Source: JAHIYG01 sp041306075
GTDB lineage: Archaea; Altiarchaeota; Altiarchaeia; IMC4; SCGC-AAA252-I15
DNA length: 30,233 bases
Reading direction: 5' to 3'
Assembly: GCA_041306075.1 (NCBI GenBank)
Contig: JBFYKH010000056.1
Span: forward strand, 1-30,233
Under the pieces are notes generated by a model. The model did no database searches. It had not been told where the DNA came from and was given only the letters and a program-made list of their open reading frames with translations. Both the position numbers and the translations under genes were made by a program. Shown here one piece after another: positions 1 to 7,246 of this stretch; the first letter of the stretch is position 1, and each line of letters opens with the position of its first letter.

Positions 1-678
1 TATTTCGGCGTCCGCGGGGACGAGGAGGTCGTTCGTCACGCATTTCACGAGCTTCAGTGGCTTCATCGAGTTGGCTATCTCCAGCTCGTTCGCGTCGCCG
101 GCTGATATGGAGGCTGCGAGCAGAACTGTGGGGTCGAGCCCGATGCAGATTGCGACGTCGAGTTCCCCGCCGGCCTCCTCCAGGTTCTTCCAGGTGTCGC
201 GGTGGCATATCCTCGCGACCAGCCGGTCCTTGGATGTCGGCGAGGAACGGTGGAACGCCAGGTTCAGCCTCCCGGCCTTGTTCCTGGAGACGTAGACTCC
301 CGCGGTGATGTAGGGGCCGAGGTCGCATGACGCGTGCGTCAGGACGGGTATCGTTGAGAGGTCGACTTCCTTCTCCACGACCTCCTGGCAGGCGCCCTTG
401 GCCGCAACCTCCGGCTTCGTCGGCTTCTTTATGACCTCCGCTATCTTGAAGAGGAGGTCCTCCTTCCGTATCCCCATCGCCTTCGCGAAGTTCTCCCGGC
501 TCCCGCAGACCCCGGCCGCGACCCTGTATTCTGAGCCCTTCACCCGCTCGAAGAGCACGGTCTGGCCGTCCCTGTCCTTGAGGATTCTCGCCGCCCCGAG
601 CCGGGGGTCGACTTCCTCCTTGATTTTGACGAGACTGCCCTCCTTTTCCAGCCGGTTTATGAATTCCCTCATGCTCAT
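1..678 (-). CDS. UbiD-family decarboxylase, N-terminal 226 residues (runs off the window)
   Basis: The reverse strand reads open from an ATG at 678 to the window edge, beginning MSMREFINRLEKEG and reaching VPADAEI at the edge. The order of motifs is that of UbiD decarboxylases, which use prenylated FMN: a DLGPYIT segment, LNLAFHR, LVARICHRDTW, and LDVAICIGLDP before the SMKPLKLVKC strand and the VPADAEI segment. The C-terminal half with the catalytic Glu-Arg-Glu set lies outside the window. In archaea a UbiD homologue acts as anhydromevalonate phosphate decarboxylase in the modified mevalonate pathway (established knowledge). An isopentenyl phosphate kinase lies 2.8 kb away, which favours this role here (inference). 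A TATA-like box on the same strand lies about 36 bases upstream of the start. Alternative: an aromatic-acid decarboxylase or a menaquinone-pathway UbiD. Confidence 0.88.
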   Translation of the reverse strand, partial: MSMREFINRLEKEGSLVKIKEEVDPRLGAARILKDRDGQTVLFERVKGSEYRVAAGVCGSRENFAKAMGIRKEDLLFKIAEVIKKPTKPEVAAKGACQEVVEKEVDLSTIPVLTHASCDLGPYITAGVYVSRNKAGRLNLAFHRSSPTSKDRLVARICHRDTWKNLEEAGGELDVAICIGLDPTVLLAASISAGDANELEIANSMKPLKLVKCVTNDLLVPADAEI

Positions 679-710
679 GGTGCCACCAGGTGAGAATATG
701 CGACTGGGAA

Positions 711-718
711 TTATAAAT
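711..718 (-). promoter_or_regulatory. TATA box for the UbiD-family gene
   Basis: On the minus strand this reads ATTTATAA, about 36 bases before the ATG at 678, giving a predicted leader of roughly 10 bases. It is seen only as a sequence match. Confidence 0.45.
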
Positions 719-752
719 CCTATCCGGCGGTTACCCGGAGGTTACCGGGAGC

Positions 753-759
753 TTAAATA
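753..759 (+). promoter_or_regulatory. TATA box for the redox/membrane operon
   Basis: The sequence TTAAATA lies about 40 bases before the ATG at 796, leaving a leader of about 12 bases that contains the purine-rich ribosome site GAGGGGT. Just upstream, 726-749 holds two GGTTACC copies and the inverted pair CCCGG/CCGGG, which could be an operator. Confidence 0.45.
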
Positions 760-795
760 CGACAGTTGACGTATTATCTGGGCGAGGGGTAGTCC

Positions 796-1311
796 ATGAA
801 AAAACTGACAGCCTTGTTGACGATAGCATTCCTGACGGCCGCATGCCTCACCTGGGCGGCAGCCGAAGACGACGAGGAGGACCGGGAGGACAGGGAGGAC
901 GACGGGGGGGATGACGGGGGGGCGCAGATTAGGACCGTCATCACCGAGACCGTGTACCTGCCGGACCCGGAGACCGAGAAGAAGCTCGCCGACGCCCTCG
1001 CGGAGGTGGACAGGCTCAAAATCGAGCTCGCCCTCACGAACACTACCCTGCAGTACGCACTGGACGAGGGGGAGGCGCTCAGGGGCGAACTGGACGCGGC
1101 GAAGGCGAGGATAAGCCGGCTGAACTCGGACGTCAGCGTCCTCAGGTCCTATGAGGAGAGGAAGCCGACGCTCGACACGACGGAATTCATGGACATATAC
1201 GGCAACGACACCTGGAACGAGGACACGGAATCCCCGGAAATCGCAGCTTATCCGCAGCCGGCCGAGCGGCCGTTCCCGTTCAGCATCCTGGCGCTCTTCA
1301 ACCTGCTGTAG
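796..1311 (+). CDS. Secreted or lipid-anchored coiled-coil protein, function unknown
   Basis: This 171-residue protein has a clear N-terminal signal: two Lys, a hydrophobic stretch through residue 21, and either a weak lipobox (LTAAC, Cys at 17) or cleavage after the Ala run. It continues with a strongly acidic Asp/Glu/Gly stretch (about 24-42), a heptad-like coiled coil (about 58-118, Leu/Ile at regular spacing, no Pro) and a Pro-rich tail ending in a short hydrophobic segment FSILALFNLL. It is the first gene of an operon with a TATA box and GAGGGGT ribosome site. The next gene (ApbE) starts 11 bases after its stop. I recognise no enzyme domain. The neighbours suggest an extracytoplasmic or membrane-proximal partner in a flavin/haem redox module. 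No ApbE flavinylation motif of the D-G-x-[ST]-G-A-[ST] type is visible. Confidence 0.75.
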   Translation: MKKLTALLTIAFLTAACLTWAAAEDDEEDREDREDDGGDDGGAQIRTVITETVYLPDPETEKKLADALAEVDRLKIELALTNTTLQYALDEGEALRGELDAAKARISRLNSDVSVLRSYEERKPTLDTTEFMDIYGNDTWNEDTESPEIAAYPQPAERPFPFSILALFNLL

Positions 1312-1322
1312 GGAGGGAGACA

Positions 1323-2195
1323 TTGGGCGACATCACCGAGACGGAGAGGTTTTTCCCGCTTATGGGGGGCACGGCAGCAGTGACGTTATACGATACCCCT
1401 AACGTGGAGGCAGAAGGGCGCTTCGAGAGCATCCGCGTGGAAGCCTCGCGCCTTGAGAGGGTTTTCAGCCTCTACGACCCAATGAGCGAGCTTTCGATGC
1501 TGAACGCGAAGCGCGAGGCCGACGTCTCGGACGAGCTTCTGGGGACGATACGGAAGGCGCTCGCCTTCGCAGCCGAGACCGACGGCAGGTACGACGTGAC
1601 CCAGGGCAGAGGGTTCCTCGCAAGAAAGAGGGGGGAGGGGGACGTGCAGACGTCATGCTCCTTCAGGGACGTTTCCATCAGGGGCAGGAGGGTGTCGCTG
1701 AACCATTCGGACGCGCTCCTGGACCTTGGCAGCATAGCGAAGGGCCGCGTCGTCGACGGGCTCGTAGACTACATGAGGGGGATTGGCGTGCCGGGAGGCT
1801 TCATAGACGCGAGGGGGGACATGAGGATTTTCGGCAGACACCTGGAAATAGTGTGGATACAGAACCCCAGGGACAATAAGAGACGGGAGAAGCCGTTCGT
1901 CCTGGAGGACTCCGCAGTCGCCACGTCAGGAGACTACAACCAGTACGCCGGCGCATACGACAGGAGCCACATACTGGGCCAGCGGGACTTCGCGTCCGTC
2001 ACGGTCCATGCCGACACCCTGACGGAAGCCGACGCCGCGGCCACATGCCTGTTCGTCCTGGGGACCGAGGGCGCCGGAAGGTTCATGGGCCGCCACCCCG
2101 AACTGAAGGCCTACGCGATAGACGCGGGCCTCGGTGGGCATGCGTTCAACGGATTCGACGAGCTACTGGTGCCGGAGGCGATACTCAGTGGATAA
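1323..2195 (+). CDS. apbE: ApbE-family FAD:protein FMN transferase without signal peptide
   Basis: This 290-residue protein transfers FMN from FAD to a Thr/Ser of a target protein (family knowledge). ApbE landmarks are in order: MGGTAAVTLYD near the N-terminus, SLYDPMSELSMLN, ETDGRYDVTQG, the hallmark LDLGSIAKGRVVDGLV, DARGDMRIFG, ATSGDYNQY, and a C-terminal TEADAAATCLFVLG carrying the Mg-binding Asp. The usual H-I-[IL]-D-P-x-T-G is changed to SHILGQRDFA. The start is TTG, chosen because GGGAGGG sits just upstream; the first in-frame ATG (1362) would cut just before the MGGT motif. There is no signal peptide or lipobox, unlike most bacterial ApbE, so it probably works in the cytoplasm. The following gene overlaps it by 8 bases and encodes a haem-binding membrane protein. 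The flavinylated target is not evident in the window. Confidence 0.92.
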   Translation: MGDITETERFFPLMGGTAAVTLYDTPNVEAEGRFESIRVEASRLERVFSLYDPMSELSMLNAKREADVSDELLGTIRKALAFAAETDGRYDVTQGRGFLARKRGEGDVQTSCSFRDVSIRGRRVSLNHSDALLDLGSIAKGRVVDGLVDYMRGIGVPGGFIDARGDMRIFGRHLEIVWIQNPRDNKRREKPFVLEDSAVATSGDYNQYAGAYDRSHILGQRDFASVTVHADTLTEADAAATCLFVLGTEGAGRFMGRHPELKAYAIDAGLGGHAFNGFDELLVPEAILSG

Positions 2196-3042
2196 GAGGA
2201 GCATGGCGGTCATGGCCCTGGGAGCCGTGACCCTCGCATTGTTTGCCGGATTCTCGGCGATGGTGAAGGACACCGAAACCATATGGCTTCAGACCAGGCT
2301 ATTCGGCCTCCTGTCGTACGCCGCCTTGTTCGCGGCGGTCGTCATCGGCGAAGTCAGGGCCCTATGCATGTGCAAGGCGGATTTTCCGCTGTTCAGGTAC
2401 CATAAGCCCATCGCCATCTTCGCCCTATACCTCGTCCTGGTGCATTTCATCTCCGCCTTCGCCGACGATTACAAGTGGGGGGAGCTCCTGGAGTGGACCG
2501 ACTACCTCGGCTTCTCCTTCCAGGACAAGTGGGTGACGCTCCTGTCGTTCGGCGTCCTGGCGTTCTACCTGATGGTCCTCGTGTCCGCCACCTCCGCCAC
2601 CCGCGCCATACAGCGGCTCGGTTACGGGAGGTGGAAGGCGATACACTACCTAAGCTACGCAGCCTACTTTATGGCCTACTACCACAGCGTCAACCTGGGG
2701 ACCGACGTGAAGACGTCCATGCTAAGCCCCGTAGTCGCCCCCATCATGAAGTACACGTTCATACTCGTGCTCAGCCTCCTCCTCGCCCGGGGGCTGAAGG
2801 GGCTCGGACTCTTCAGCGAGCAGTTCGAGGTCACGCTGGCGTCGGTGTTCTTCATCGCGCTCATCCTGGCCGCGACGTCGCTCGCATCCCACTACCTCGC
2901 GGGATTGGACAGCGTCGGCGCCCTGCAGGGCGGCCTGAACGCCACGAGGGACGAGATGATGCTGCTTGAGGAGGACAACCAGCGCCTGAGCGCAGACGTC
3001 CGAGGACTCTTAGCAGGCATAAGGGAGGTGAAGAATGAGTAG
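2188..3042 (+). CDS. Ferric-reductase-like transmembrane haem protein with C-terminal coiled coil
   Basis: This is a 284-residue polytopic protein with about seven membrane segments. Two His pairs sit in helices in the spacing of ferric-reductase-like b-type cytochromes: H72 and H86 (13 apart inside) and H153 and H166 (12 apart inside), suiting two stacked haems across the membrane (family knowledge plus residues seen). It lacks the soluble FAD/NAD-binding domain of full ferric reductases, so electrons must come from a separate protein, plausibly a flavoprotein. After the last membrane segment it ends with a short coiled coil (MMLLEEDNQRLSADV). The start is uncertain: GTG at 2188 overlaps apbE by 8 bases with GGAGG upstream, while ATG at 2203 is possible. 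The next gene overlaps by 8 bases. MsrQ-like haem subunits are an alternative relative. Confidence 0.8.
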   Translation: MDKRSMAVMALGAVTLALFAGFSAMVKDTETIWLQTRLFGLLSYAALFAAVVIGEVRALCMCKADFPLFRYHKPIAIFALYLVLVHFISAFADDYKWGELLEWTDYLGFSFQDKWVTLLSFGVLAFYLMVLVSATSATRAIQRLGYGRWKAIHYLSYAAYFMAYYHSVNLGTDVKTSMLSPVVAPIMKYTFILVLSLLLARGLKGLGLFSEQFEVTLASVFFIALILAATSLASHYLAGLDSVGALQGGLNATRDEMMLLEEDNQRLSADVRGLLAGIREVKNE

Positions 3043-3511
3043 GCACATAACAAAGGTCGTGTTAGCATCCGGGATAGCGCTGATACTCCTCGGGTATCTC
3101 GCGAGCGCCGCGTACATGGACCTGACGTTGAGGAAGATGACGGAGGACATACAGGCGGAGAAGATGCAGTACGCTTCGAGGAGGGAGCAGCTCTACGTCC
3201 AGAACGCGAAGCTGGACACGGCAAAGACCGTCCTGACCGCGCAGCTGCAGTACGAGCTTGCGAGCATAAGGCAGGCCCAGCTCAGGGACAGGTTCATAAG
3301 CCAGGAGACCGTCCAGGCGGCGCCCGGCCAAGCGGAGAACAGGACGAGCCTGCAGGACGCCTTGAACGCCCAGAAGGCAGCGTTGGAGACCCAGTTGAAG
3401 GCGCAGGCAGACGCTGCCAAGGCCGCGCAGGACAAGAGGATTGCTACGATAAAATCGAGGGTCTCAAGCTCGAGCTCTAGTGGAGGCGGGAAGACCACGA
3501 GGGCCTCCTGA
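3035..3511 (+). CDS. Single-pass membrane coiled-coil protein, function unknown
   Basis: This 158-residue protein starts with a short basic segment and one membrane helix (about 7-27), followed by a long charged, Ala/Gln-rich helix (about 30-140) with heptad spacing and no Cys, and a Ser/Gly-rich tail ending in basic residues. It overlaps the haem membrane protein by 8 bases and is the last gene of the operon. Its stop lies one base from the end of the convergent isopentenyl phosphate kinase gene. I recognise no named family. Three of the four operon products carry coiled coils, so they could assemble together through those helices (inference). Confidence 0.72.
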   Translation: MSRHITKVVLASGIALILLGYLASAAYMDLTLRKMTEDIQAEKMQYASRREQLYVQNAKLDTAKTVLTAQLQYELASIRQAQLRDRFISQETVQAAPGQAENRTSLQDALNAQKAALETQLKAQADAAKAAQDKRIATIKSRVSSSSSSGGGKTTRAS

Positions 3512-3512
3512 G

Positions 3513-4298
3513 TCACGCCACCCGGGTGCCAAGCCCGGACTCGCCAAGGAGCGTCCTCCTCAGGTAGCCCGGGTTCGGGCCGATTATCTCCGAGGGTATG
3601 CCGCGCCCGGAAAGCCTCAGGAGCTCAGCGACCTTTCCGGCTATCCCGCCGGTCACGTCGGTGCCTTCGGTCGCCCTCGCGGAGAGGGCGGAGAGGACGC
3701 CCGCGTTTATCAGGCCGAGCTTCCTCGCCCCCTTCTCCCTCGGGTCCCTGTCGTATATGCCGTTGTAGGATGTGACTATGACGACGCGGTCCGCCGACAG
3801 TCCGCCGGCAAGGTATGGGACGAGGCGGTCGCCGCTGAGTATGCCGAGGCCGAGGCGCCTGTCCGGGAGAACGTCACCATAGGAGACCGGGACGATGCCC
3901 ATGTCGAGGAGGCGTTTGACTGACGCTAGCGGGAAGGATACGAGGCGTCCGCCGTCGAGCAATCCTCCAGCCGACGGCTGATACGCGAGCGCGTTCACTT
4001 TCTTGTCGACGAGCGCGGCCACGACCTCGAAGTTAAGCCGCTCCATGCACTGGTGGGTCATCGCCATCCCCTCCACCTGCCGCTTCGTTTTCAGGCCGCT
4101 CAAGAGCGCGTACTTCTTCGCCGGGACGTGGCCGTACGGCCCGGCGCCGTGGACTATGAAGAGGCGGAGGGGGCGCTTTTTGAGGGCCTGCGAGACCTCC
4201 CCAGCCAGCCGTCTGAGGGCCTTGCCCTCCACCTGCGGCCTGTCGCGGCTCTTCCCGGTTATCACCGAGCCTCCGAGCTTGAGTATGACGGTCTCCAT
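3513..4298 (-). CDS. Isopentenyl phosphate kinase
   Basis: This 261-residue amino-acid-kinase-fold protein phosphorylates isopentenyl phosphate to isopentenyl diphosphate with ATP, the last step of the archaeal modified mevalonate pathway (family knowledge). Visible marks are the N-terminal LKLGGSVITGK nucleotide loop, HGAGPYGH (residues 50-57) with the His that distinguishes this family and binds the substrate phosphate, PVSYGDV in the middle, and the ILSGDRLV and VTSYNGIYDRDP segments near the nucleotide site. Length is normal for the family (about 245-270). A TATA-like box 4324-4331 lies about 30 bases upstream of the ATG, inside the end of the neighbouring permease gene, so the transcript is probably leaderless. 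Acetylglutamate and UMP kinases are less likely because of the HGxGxxGH motif. Confidence 0.92.
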   Translation of the reverse strand: METVILKLGGSVITGKSRDRPQVEGKALRRLAGEVSQALKKRPLRLFIVHGAGPYGHVPAKKYALLSGLKTKRQVEGMAMTHQCMERLNFEVVAALVDKKVNALAYQPSAGGLLDGGRLVSFPLASVKRLLDMGIVPVSYGDVLPDRRLGLGILSGDRLVPYLAGGLSADRVVIVTSYNGIYDRDPREKGARKLGLINAGVLSALSARATEGTDVTGGIAGKVAELLRLSGRGIPSEIIGPNPGYLRRTLLGESGLGTRVA

Positions 4299-4323
4299 CC
4301 TGGTTGTTATTGTCCGCTTCCGG

Positions 4324-4331
4324 TTAAATCT
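4324..4331 (-). promoter_or_regulatory. TATA box for isopentenyl phosphate kinase
   Basis: The minus strand reads ATTTAACC about 30 bases before the ATG at 4298. The box overlaps the 3' end of the upstream permease gene. Confidence 0.45.
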
Positions 4332-5415
4332 CAGTTATCTTACGGCTCGACCTGGCGAGGACTAGCGTCGACGCCGCCGCGATGACTAGGAGGGCGGCGT
4401 ACTGCCATGCGAAGGCGGCGTACGGGGCTCCGAGGGCCGTCTTCGCGAGGATGTGGGCGGGGCTGAAGGACAGGAGGAGCGGGTGCATGTTCGCGAACGG
4501 CGAATACAGGCTGATGGCGGACATGCTGGCGAACGTGTAGAGCACCTGGCTCGCCCGCATCCTCCTCGCGTGGAGCGCTATCGCCGCGCCGACGTTCGTG
4601 AAGATGAGGGAGTAGACGGCGCATGTGAGGATGAGCTGCAAGTGGTTTTCCGGGTTCATGAATGTCAGCGACAGGACCGCGAGCCAGACCGCGGACTGCG
4701 CGACCGAGACCGCGACGCAAGCCATCGCCTTCCCGAAGACCGCCTCCACGGGCGTGATGGGGGCGCAGAGGAGGTTGAGTATCCGCCTGGACTCGAAGTC
4801 CTGGGTGAGGCTGTCTATGATGAGGCTCCCGGAAATCAGGCAGGGGAGGAAGAGGAGGAGGGGGAGCGTGAAGATGTAGTATATCTCGGCCTGGCGGCCG
4901 GCCTGCCGGTACCCCATCAGCCTGTACGACGCCAGCCTGACTTCCGGCCGGTAGAGTTCGAGCCGCTCCTGCCGCAGGCCGGACTCCATGTCGACGAGCA
5001 CCTTCTTGAGCGCCAGCTTCGTGAGCGGAGCCTTCGGGCTGTTCGACGGGAGGGTGACGGAGAGCACCGACGCCTCCGTCCCCTCGGTTATGTCCCCGGA
5101 GACGACGGCGTCGATGACGCCGTCCCGGAAGTCCCGCCTCGCGGACGCCAGGCTGTCGTAGAAGACGAGGTTGACGCTCGAGCCTCGGAACGCCGACGAG
5201 AAGGCGTCCCGCGTGTCGGACACGACGCCGACGTAGATGAGGCTGCCGAGCCGCCCCAGGGCGCTGCTAGCCTCCGGGGACGTCATTATGACGTAGCCTA
5301 TGCTTAGGAGCCCCGAGGACGACACCAGGAGGAGCTCAAGGAGCACCATGAACACGAAGCTGCGCTCCCTCAGCATCCCCCTGAGCTCATGGTCGAAGAC
5401 GACGTGCGCCTTCAT
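4324..5415 (-). CDS. ABC-2 type transporter permease
   Basis: This 363-residue permease has the ABC-2/NatB layout: one N-terminal membrane helix (about 20-45), a large extracytoplasmic region (about 46-185) and a C-terminal block of five or six helices, including the ILNLLCAPITPVEAVFGKA segment typical of the coupling region. The start is the ATG at 5415, whose ATGA overlaps the stop of the upstream permease gene. A much longer open frame extends upstream but only shadows that gene. It forms a transporter with the upstream permease and the divergently encoded ATPase (inference from arrangement). The substrate is unknown; related systems export ions, peptides or drugs. Confidence 0.85.
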   Translation of the reverse strand: MKAHVVFDHELRGMLRERSFVFMVLLELLLVSSSGLLSIGYVIMTSPEASSALGRLGSLIYVGVVSDTRDAFSSAFRGSSVNLVFYDSLASARRDFRDGVIDAVVSGDITEGTEASVLSVTLPSNSPKAPLTKLALKKVLVDMESGLRQERLELYRPEVRLASYRLMGYRQAGRQAEIYYIFTLPLLLFLPCLISGSLIIDSLTQDFESRRILNLLCAPITPVEAVFGKAMACVAVSVAQSAVWLAVLSLTFMNPENHLQLILTCAVYSLIFTNVGAAIALHARRMRASQVLYTFASMSAISLYSPFANMHPLLLSFSPAHILAKTALGAPYAAFAWQYAALLVIAAASTLVLARSSRKITEI

Positions 5416-7193
5416 ACCATGCCTCCGAGCACCATGATGTTGTAGGCCATGTGGATTGAGACGGCGGCGAAGAATCCGATGATTCCCCAAGCCCGCCTCC
5501 GGCCGTAGTGGACGGCGAGGGCGAGGACTGTGGTTGCCGCCATGTGGACGGCGAGGGTCGGCAGCATCTTCCCGAGGAAGAGCATGTAAGGGCCGCCGAG
5601 GTACGAGTACACCTTCGCTATGAGGTAGAGGTTGAACGCCTTCTCCGTCAGGAAGAACGCCGCCCCCGCGGACGCCCCGTAGAGGAGGGGGTTCATGCGC
5701 CTGTAGAGGAAAGGGAGTATCTTGACCGCCTCCTCGACGACGGCGAGGAGGAGGAGCGACGCCATGGGGGCGACGGAGCCGAGCGGCAGGACCAGGTACG
5801 CGAGTATGCTCTCGACGACGAAGACGAAAGGCACGAGGAGGGCGACCGACACCGCCGCGTACGAGGCGCCGGCGTGAAGACGGCGGGACAGCCCCCCGTA
5901 GAACATCCGGGCCAGCTGCCCCACGCCGGTGGACGCGTGCATCGACTCCGGGTTGAACGTGCACGCCGTGAACGCCGCGAAGAACGCCGTCAGCGACGCG
6001 TACGGCAGGAGGGACAGCGCCAGGTCTCGGGCCGGCACATTCCCGCCGTTGCCTATGCTAGTCACCGTGTCGAGCGGGGAGATGAAGGCGAGGACGCTCA
6101 CCCCCGCGAACACGTTCGGGAGTATGATGAAGAAGAAGAACGTGAAGATGCTGAAGGAGCCGAGGAACGTGAGCTCCCGGTAGCTTCGCGCGACGACGGC
6201 CGAGAACATGCTGAAAGACAGGAGGGTGGAGGAGATGACCGCGAACACGGAGGCCGCCTCCAGGCCCCGGAAGCCGGGGGACGTTTCGAGGCCGTAAGCC
6301 AGGCTGAGGGCTAGCATGGCGAGGGCGTACGGCAGCGCCTTCCCGGCCAGTATCTCAGTTCCCGTGAGGGGGGCTGCGAACAGGTTCTCGATGTTACGGT
6401 CCACCTTCTCCCTCGCCAGGCTCAGGGACAGGAGTATCGCAAGGAGTATCATCGGGGACAGGAGCGTCATGTTCCGGTACAGGTTGGCGAATGGGAACTC
6501 GACGTCGAGCTGCCCTGGCAGGGTGAGGGACACGCCGCCGCCCGAAACGGCGGCCGCCTCGTCCCGGACGGATGAGCCGGCTTGGGAGGCCGCCGCCCCT
6601 CCGCCGGACGCGCCGCCCAGGGATGTGCCGGACGCGGACTCGGCCCCGACGATGCCGCCGGAGCCCGTGAGCCGCCGCCTCCTGAGCTCAGACGAGGCGC
6701 TCACAGCCATCTGGTAGTCTATCTCCTCCTCGGCCACCTGAAGGCGCACGGGCAGGAGTACCCCGGATAAGACCGGGTCACCGGCCGCGGCCTCGGATAT
6801 GAGTTCTGAGTTGTAGTCTGCGAGAGCCCCGCCCATGCTGCTCAAGGCCGCGTCCGACCGCCTGTTCCCGGAGCCGAAGACCGCGTACCCGCCCCTCGCC
6901 CGGTCCACGAAGCCGTCCACCTCCCCCACGCTCGACGCGTATATCATCGCGACGCCGTCCCCGTACGGGACCATCTCGACGCTGTAGGGGTCAAGCCCCC
7001 CGACGAGGGAGCCCTCCACATACCCTATGCTGTAGAGCTTATAGCTTGAGGGCAGGCTGAAGTCTCTGACCGCGGGCGTCACCAGCATCAGGAATCCCGT
7101 CAAGACGACAAGCAGCACCACGGCCTCGTCCACGAAGCTCGCCCGGTACTGCCTCAGCTCATTCCTTGAGACGGCGAGGAACCTGGGAAGCAC
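5412..7193 (-). CDS. ABC-2 permease fused to a C-terminal PrsW-like intramembrane protease domain
   Basis: This is a 593-residue protein. Residues 1 to about 440 form an ABC-2 permease: one N-terminal helix, a long extracytoplasmic part with a Ser/Gly/Ala-rich linker (about 170-220), then six helices containing NIENLFAAPLTGTEILAGKALP. The last 150 residues form another membrane block with the motif set of PrsW-type metalloproteases: VVEEAVK (E487, E488), a Glu in FFLTEKAF (E517), His in LAVHMAA (H550) and HMAYN (H581, N585). PrsW cleaves membrane-anchored anti-sigma factors in Bacillus (established knowledge); here the substrate is unknown. It overlaps the second permease by 4 bases and diverges from the ATPase across a shared TATA element. 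The related CPBP fold is an alternative for the C-terminal domain; permease-CPBP fusions are known in bacteria. Confidence 0.85.
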   Translation of the reverse strand: MLPRFLAVSRNELRQYRASFVDEAVVLLVVLTGFLMLVTPAVRDFSLPSSYKLYSIGYVEGSLVGGLDPYSVEMVPYGDGVAMIYASSVGEVDGFVDRARGGYAVFGSGNRRSDAALSSMGGALADYNSELISEAAAGDPVLSGVLLPVRLQVAEEEIDYQMAVSASSELRRRRLTGSGGIVGAESASGTSLGGASGGGAAASQAGSSVRDEAAAVSGGGVSLTLPGQLDVEFPFANLYRNMTLLSPMILLAILLSLSLAREKVDRNIENLFAAPLTGTEILAGKALPYALAMLALSLAYGLETSPGFRGLEAASVFAVISSTLLSFSMFSAVVARSYRELTFLGSFSIFTFFFFIILPNVFAGVSVLAFISPLDTVTSIGNGGNVPARDLALSLLPYASLTAFFAAFTACTFNPESMHASTGVGQLARMFYGGLSRRLHAGASYAAVSVALLVPFVFVVESILAYLVLPLGSVAPMASLLLLAVVEEAVKILPFLYRRMNPLLYGASAGAAFFLTEKAFNLYLIAKVYSYLGGPYMLFLGKMLPTLAVHMAATTVLALAVHYGRRRAWGIIGFFAAVSIHMAYNIMVLGGMV

Positions 7194-7210
7194 GTGTAAG
7201 ATATGCGAGG

Positions 7211-7226
7211 GGCCATATAATAGGCC
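7211..7226. promoter_or_regulatory. Shared bidirectional TATA element between permease operon and ATPase
   Basis: The sequence GGCCATATAATAGGCC places a TATA core between GGCC palindromic arms. Its centre is about 26 bases from the minus-strand start at 7193 and about 28 from the plus-strand start at 7247. It is the only TATA-like sequence noticed in the gap, so it could drive leaderless transcripts in both directions. Confidence 0.5.
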
Positions 7227-7246
7227 GGGCGGCGAATTCTACTACG

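Noticed and set aside
796..3511. Flavinylated target of ApbE within its own operon
   Set aside because: None of the neighbouring products contains a D-G-x-[ST]-G-A-[ST] motif, so I do not claim a substrate.
3513..4298. Acetylglutamate kinase or UMP kinase
   Set aside because: The HGAGPYGH motif with the substrate-binding His, and the length, fit isopentenyl phosphate kinase.
4324..5964. A 546-codon open frame covering the second permease and 550 bases upstream
   Set aside because: The upstream part is an Arg/Pro/Gly-rich shadow of the PrsW-fused permease gene. The true start is the ATG at 5415, overlapping that gene's stop by 4 bases.
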